NCBI GenBank assembly: GCA_021812825.1
Contig: JAKAMO010000016.1
Coordinates: 1 to 36,106, forward strand
Direction of reading: 5' to 3'
Length of the DNA stretch: 36,106 nt
From: a bacterium
GTDB lineage: Bacteria > Elusimicrobiota > Elusimicrobia > Elusimicrobiales > UBA9959
The notes beneath the pieces are model-generated. The model did no database searches. It was given only the letters and a program-made list of their open reading frames with translations, and was not told where the DNA came from. Positions 32,787-36,106 of this stretch are shown here, piece by piece (position 1 is the stretch's first letter; each line of letters starts with the position of its first letter). The position numbers and the translations under genes are program-made.

Positions 32787-33812
32787 ATGGCGAACAAAGA
32801 GGACATACTTTCCCCCCGCCCGGCTCCCGAGGATTCCTCGAGGCTGGAGGCGGCGCTGCGCCCCAACACCCTCGACGAGTTCGTCGGACAGCAGAAGCTC
32901 AAGGAGAACCTCAAGGTCTTCATCCAGGCGGCCAGGGGCCGGCGTGAGCCGCTCGACCACTGCCTCTTCTATTCCCCGCCGGGACTCGGCAAGACCACGC
33001 TTTCCCATATCCTGGCCCGCGAGATGGGCGTCAACATCAAGGTGACCTCCGGCCCGGTCCTTTCCAAGCCCGGAGACCTGGCGGCCATGCTCACCACCGA
33101 ACTCTCCGAGGGCGACATCCTGTTCATCGACGAGATACACCGTCTGAACGCCGCTGTAGAGGAAGCCCTGTACCCGGTTATGGAGGATTTCCTGTTCTTC
33201 ATCAACACCGGCCAGGGACCGGGCGCGACCACGCTGAAGCTGGCCGTGCCCCGCTTCACGCTGGTGGGAGCCACCACGCGCAGCGGCCTGCTGACCGGTC
33301 CGCTGCGCGACCGCTTCGGCATAGTCTTCAATCTCGGATTCTACGGCGAGGAGGAAATAGCCCGCATCCTGGCCCGGTCGGCCGGGATCCTCGGCAGCAG
33401 GACCGAGAAGGACGCCCTCGCGCTGATCGCCCGCCGTTCCCGCGGCACTCCGCGCATAGCCAACCGCCTGTTGCGCCGCGTCAGGGACTTCGCCGACGTC
33501 AAGGCCGACGGCGTCATAACGAAGAGCGTCACCGAGGCGGCGATGACGTCGCTCGAGATAGACCCGGAAGGCCTGGACAGCCTGGACCGCCGGATACTTA
33601 CGACCATCGCCGAGAAGTTCGGCGGAGGCCCGGTGGGGATAGAGACGCTGGCCGTGGCCGTCTCCGAGGAGCCCGACACGCTCACCGACGTTATAGAGCC
33701 ATTCCTGATGCAGGCCGGCTTCCTGAAGCGCACCACGCGCGGACGCGTGCTTACCGCTAAAGCCGCCGCGCACATGGGCTTCAAACTTCCCGGACAGCCC
33801 GAACTGATCTAA
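32787..33812 (+). CDS. ruvB: Holliday junction branch migration ATPase RuvB
   Basis: This 341-residue AAA+ motor has Walker [11 protein letters not shown] (usually [10 protein letters not shown], so G to S at the first position), Walker [12 protein letters not shown], sensor 1 [22 protein letters not shown] with the arginine finger region, and the sensor 2 segment [20 protein letters not shown] winged-helix C-terminal domain ([41 protein letters not shown]) completes it. It starts 2 bases after ruvA. The N-terminus is [18 protein letters not shown], as in the family. Confidence 0.97.
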   Translation: MANKEDILSPRPAPEDSSRLEAALRPNTLDEFVGQQKLKENLKVFIQAARGRREPLDHCLFYSPPGLGKTTLSHILAREMGVNIKVTSGPVLSKPGDLAAMLTTELSEGDILFIDEIHRLNAAVEEALYPVMEDFLFFINTGQGPGATTLKLAVPRFTLVGATTRSGLLTGPLRDRFGIVFNLGFYGEEEIARILARSAGILGSRTEKDALALIARRSRGTPRIANRLLRRVRDFADVKADGVITKSVTEAAMTSLEIDPEGLDSLDRRILTTIAEKFGGGPVGIETLAVAVSEEPDTLTDVIEPFLMQAGFLKRTTRGRVLTAKAAAHMGFKLPGQPELI

Positions 33813-33818
33813 GCCGTA

Positions 33819-34937
33819 ATGACACGCCTGCTGCCGCTACTCGCCTTGTTCTGCACCGTTCCCGCTGCCCGCGCAGCCGCCGGAGAACCGGTAATACGCG
33901 TGGCCATCTCCCGCGGCGCGTCCTCGCTGAACCTGAAGACCTCCACCCGCCTGTACGTACAGGATGACGGCGGCCAGAAGTACATGCTGCTGGAGAACTC
34001 CTCCTACGAGGTGCGTCCGCAGGGCTCCGGCATCGCGATAGCAGGCCAGCGCCTTTCCTCCCCGGTGCGCCTGCTGCCCGGGGAAGGGCAGGAGAAAGTG
34101 CGTCTCGGCAAGCATCTTTATCAGGGAGACATCTATATCAATCTCACCGAGGACAGGAAGCTGGATATCGTAGAGCACCTGGGTCTCGAGGAGTATCTCT
34201 ACGGCGTACTCCCGGTAGAGATGAGCCCAGACTGGCCGATGGAGGCGCTTAAGGCGCAGGCGGTGGCCTCGCGCACCTACGCCTTGAAGCATATCAGCCA
34301 GACCCGGGACTACGACGTCAGCAACGGCACCGAGAAGCAGGCGTACAACGGCACGCACAACATCAGCCCGCGCATCAAGGAGGCCGTAGACTCCACCAAG
34401 GGACTGGTGCTCAAATACAAGGGCAAGCTGATAACCGCCTTCTTCCACGCCTGCTGCGGCGGTCACACCGCCAGCGCCAAGGCCGCCTGGGGCGAGGACG
34501 TGCTCAAGCCGCTATACGGCGTATCCGATCCGTTCTGCAAACCTTCCACCCATTACAGGTGGAGGCTCTACGTCCCCGCCCAGGACCTCCTGAAGGCTGT
34601 GCAGTCGCTCGGCTCCACGGCCCTCCGGATAAAGAGCGTCAAAGTGGGCAGCACCGACCGTTCCGGACGGGCGCTGACCATACGCGTCAGATCGGACAGC
34701 GGCTCCGGTTCCGTCTCGGCCTCCGACCTGCGCAACGTGCTCGGCACCTACGAGTTCAGGAGCACCTATATAACTTCCATCACCGCCGAGAAAGGCGGCT
34801 ACGAGTTCTCAGGCCGCGGCTGGGGCCACGGCGTGGGCATGTGCCAGGACGGAGCGAAGTACATGGCACTGAAGGGCCGCCCGTTCAAGAGGATACTGCG
34901 CCAATACTACCCGGGGGCGGCCATCACCGATATATGA
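33819..34937 (+). CDS. SpoIID/LytB-domain protein (peptidoglycan lytic-type)
   Basis: This 372-residue protein has a signal peptide (MTRLLPLLALFCTVPAARAAAG) and a SpoIID domain: LEEYLYGVLPVEMSPDWPMEALKAQAVASRTYALKH with the catalytic-type Glu in PVEM, AYNGTHNISPRIKEAVDSTKGLVLKYKGKLITAFFHACCGGHT, and the GRGWGHGVGMCQDGAKYMA motif near the C-terminus. In spore formers SpoIID is a lytic transglycosylase; in Gram-negative bacteria the domain is found in non-sporulating envelope enzymes. The gene follows ruvB with 6 bases gap and overlaps queA (ATGA). Confidence 0.92.
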   Translation: MTRLLPLLALFCTVPAARAAAGEPVIRVAISRGASSLNLKTSTRLYVQDDGGQKYMLLENSSYEVRPQGSGIAIAGQRLSSPVRLLPGEGQEKVRLGKHLYQGDIYINLTEDRKLDIVEHLGLEEYLYGVLPVEMSPDWPMEALKAQAVASRTYALKHISQTRDYDVSNGTEKQAYNGTHNISPRIKEAVDSTKGLVLKYKGKLITAFFHACCGGHTASAKAAWGEDVLKPLYGVSDPFCKPSTHYRWRLYVPAQDLLKAVQSLGSTALRIKSVKVGSTDRSGRALTIRVRSDSGSGSVSASDLRNVLGTYEFRSTYITSITAEKGGYEFSGRGWGHGVGMCQDGAKYMALKGRPFKRILRQYYPGAAITDI

Positions 34938-35980
34938 GTTCGGGATCCCTGACAGAGTTCGCTTCCCTTCCGATAGAACCGCTCATCGCCGACCGGCCGG
35001 CCGAGCCGCGCGACTCGTCCCGCCTGATGCTGTTGGACAGGACGGAGGGGACCACGGCCAACCGTTACTTCAGGGACCTGGCCGCCATCCTGAAGCCCTC
35101 GGACCTTCTGGTGCTTAACCGGAGCAAGGTCTGGAAGGCCCGGCTGGCAGCCGCAAAGCCCACCGGCGGGAAGTCGGAGCTGCTGCTGATGGCTCCTTCC
35201 GGCCCCGGCGGACTGGTCTGGACCGCTCTCTGCAGGAAGATACAGCCGGGCCAGCGGCTGGACTGCGCCGGGGGCGCTTCGGCCGAGTGTCTGGCGCGCA
35301 ACGCCGACGGCAGCTACACTTTCCGCTTCTCGGTACCCGTAGACGAAACCTACCTGGCCGTCAACGGCGCGGTCCCTCTGCCGCAGTACATACTGAACGC
35401 CAGGAAGCGCCGCGGCGCCGCGGCGCCACGAGACGAGGAGAAGTACCAGACCGTCTACGCCGAGCAGGCCGGCTCTATAGCCGCCCATACCGCCGGCTTC
35501 CATTTCACTCCCGAGCTTTTCGCCAGGCTGGACGCGGCCGGCGTCAGGAGGGCCTTCGTGACGCTGCACATAGGCTGGGGCACCTTCAAGCCGGTCCGCT
35601 CGGAGGACCCGGCGTCCCATGTGATGATGGAGGAGTCCTGCGAAGTGCCATCCGAGACCGCGGAGGCCATCAACGCCCACAGGGCGGCAGGCGGGCGCGT
35701 CATAGCGGTGGGGACCTCCTCGATGCGAACCCTGGAGACCTTCTCCGACGAGAACGGAAAAGTCGGGGCCGGAAGCGGGAAGGCAGGCATCTTCATAATG
35801 CCCGGATACAAGTTCAAGGTGGCCGCGGGCTTCATCACGAACCTGCACGTGCCGGATTCCGCCCCCCTTTACATGACGGCGGCCTTCGCGGGCCGCGAGC
35901 TGCTTTTCAAGGCGTACACCGAGGCCGTTAAGGAGAAGTACCGTTTCTACTCCTACGGCGACTCGATGCTGATCTTTTAG
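34934..35980 (+). CDS. queA: S-adenosylmethionine:tRNA ribosyltransferase-isomerase (queuosine synthesis)
   Basis: This 348-residue enzyme transfers the ribosyl part of SAM to preQ1 in tRNA, forming epoxyqueuosine. Family landmarks are SSRLMLLDRTEG, LLVLNRSKVWKARL, LPQYILNARKR, EEKYQTVYAEQAGSIAAHTAGFHF, GWGTFKPVRSEDP, HVMMEESCEV, VGTSSMRTLE, FIMPGYKFKVAAGFITNLHVPDS and YGDSMLI. Some motif positions differ from the usual form (AAHTAGFHF where AAPTAGLHF is common; HIGWGTF where HVGLGTF is common). The start overlaps the SpoIID-gene stop. No terminator is clear after it. Confidence 0.94.
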   Translation: MSSGSLTEFASLPIEPLIADRPAEPRDSSRLMLLDRTEGTTANRYFRDLAAILKPSDLLVLNRSKVWKARLAAAKPTGGKSELLLMAPSGPGGLVWTALCRKIQPGQRLDCAGGASAECLARNADGSYTFRFSVPVDETYLAVNGAVPLPQYILNARKRRGAAAPRDEEKYQTVYAEQAGSIAAHTAGFHFTPELFARLDAAGVRRAFVTLHIGWGTFKPVRSEDPASHVMMEESCEVPSETAEAINAHRAAGGRVIAVGTSSMRTLETFSDENGKVGAGSGKAGIFIMPGYKFKVAAGFITNLHVPDSAPLYMTAAFAGRELLFKAYTEAVKEKYRFYSYGDSMLIF

Positions 35981-36106
35981 TTTTTGCACTGTCGCCGAAT
36001 GCAGGTTCGGGGTCCTGCCGCCCGGGCCGTTTTCCCGTTCCGGCCGCTCCACCCATCCCCTGCTAGGCTGACGAGATGCTTGCCTGCCGTTCACCTTACG
36101 CTGCCA

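Noticed and set aside
35981..36075. Possible terminator after queA
   Set aside because: GC-rich blocks around GTTTTCCCGTT do not form a stable perfect stem followed by a T-run.
36076..36106. ATG with an open frame to the right edge
   Set aside because: Only ten codons are visible and there is no convincing ribosome-binding site; a next gene cannot be supported.
1..36106. CRISPR arrays, insertion sequences, prophage or integrase genes, rRNA
   Set aside because: No regularly spaced repeats, terminal inverted repeats, transposase or integrase motifs, or rRNA-like sequence were seen.

Overview
The window is a GC-rich, gene-dense stretch of bacterial chromosome. It holds 29 protein genes, one tRNA gene, short intergenic gaps (none over about 210 bases), and no phage, transposon, CRISPR or rRNA signal. 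The cell is almost certainly Gram-negative: there are several lipobox lipoproteins, outer-membrane beta-barrel proteins, a PorV/PorQ-type protein and a large secreted metalloprotease with a C-terminal sorting-like domain. The gene mix (fused NuoEF- and NuoG-like soluble oxidoreductases, PorV-like plus CTD proteins, DUF3015, yebC-ruvCAB-spoIID-queA) makes me favour an Elusimicrobiota-like or similar under-cultured phylum. That is inference from gene content; no rRNA gene is present to confirm it.

Layout: (1) 2-5604, two overlapping genes for a soluble iron-sulfur flavoenzyme: a NuoE-NuoF fusion cut by the window edge and a 1200-residue protein that joins a 2Fe-2S domain, a GltD/NfnB-like FAD-NAD(P) module, ferredoxin clusters and a degenerate NuoG-like domain. 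(2) 5668-8903, an envelope group: DUF3015 protein, DUF4105 (Lnb-type) protein with a probable outer-membrane barrel, and a lipoprotein alpha/beta hydrolase. (3) 8944-10424, the NfeD-SPFH membrane pair. (4) 10568-12900 (minus), peptidase T followed by an M20 paralogue that has lost its catalytic residues. (5) 12974-14612, DUF47 regulator and Pit phosphate transporter, divergent from pepT with overlapping promoters. (6) 14676-17118 (minus), a HI0933-type flavoprotein and class II fructose-bisphosphate aldolase. (7) 17284-19121, PPC/DUF296 protein, Era and a small membrane protein. (8) 19122-21686 (minus), a single-pass membrane protein, a diacylglycerol kinase family protein and an AmmeMemoRadiSam-type radical SAM enzyme, tightly coupled. 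(9) 21744-22475, FecR-domain protein. (10) 22539-30614 (minus), a cell-surface block: HEAT-repeat exported protein, FTP/gluzincin protease with C-terminal FlgD/T9SS-like domain, PorV-like protein, beta-barrel protein, then two LPP20/FlgT-like lipoproteins with their own strong promoter. (11) 30696-35980, tRNA-Arg (minus), then yebC-ruvC-ruvA-ruvB-spoIID-queA.

The parts most deserving a second look are the fused electron-transfer complex at the left edge, the pseudo-enzyme paired with PepT, the protease/PorV-like surface operon, and the DUF3015/DUF4105/hydrolase envelope cluster. The remaining genes are well-known housekeeping functions.
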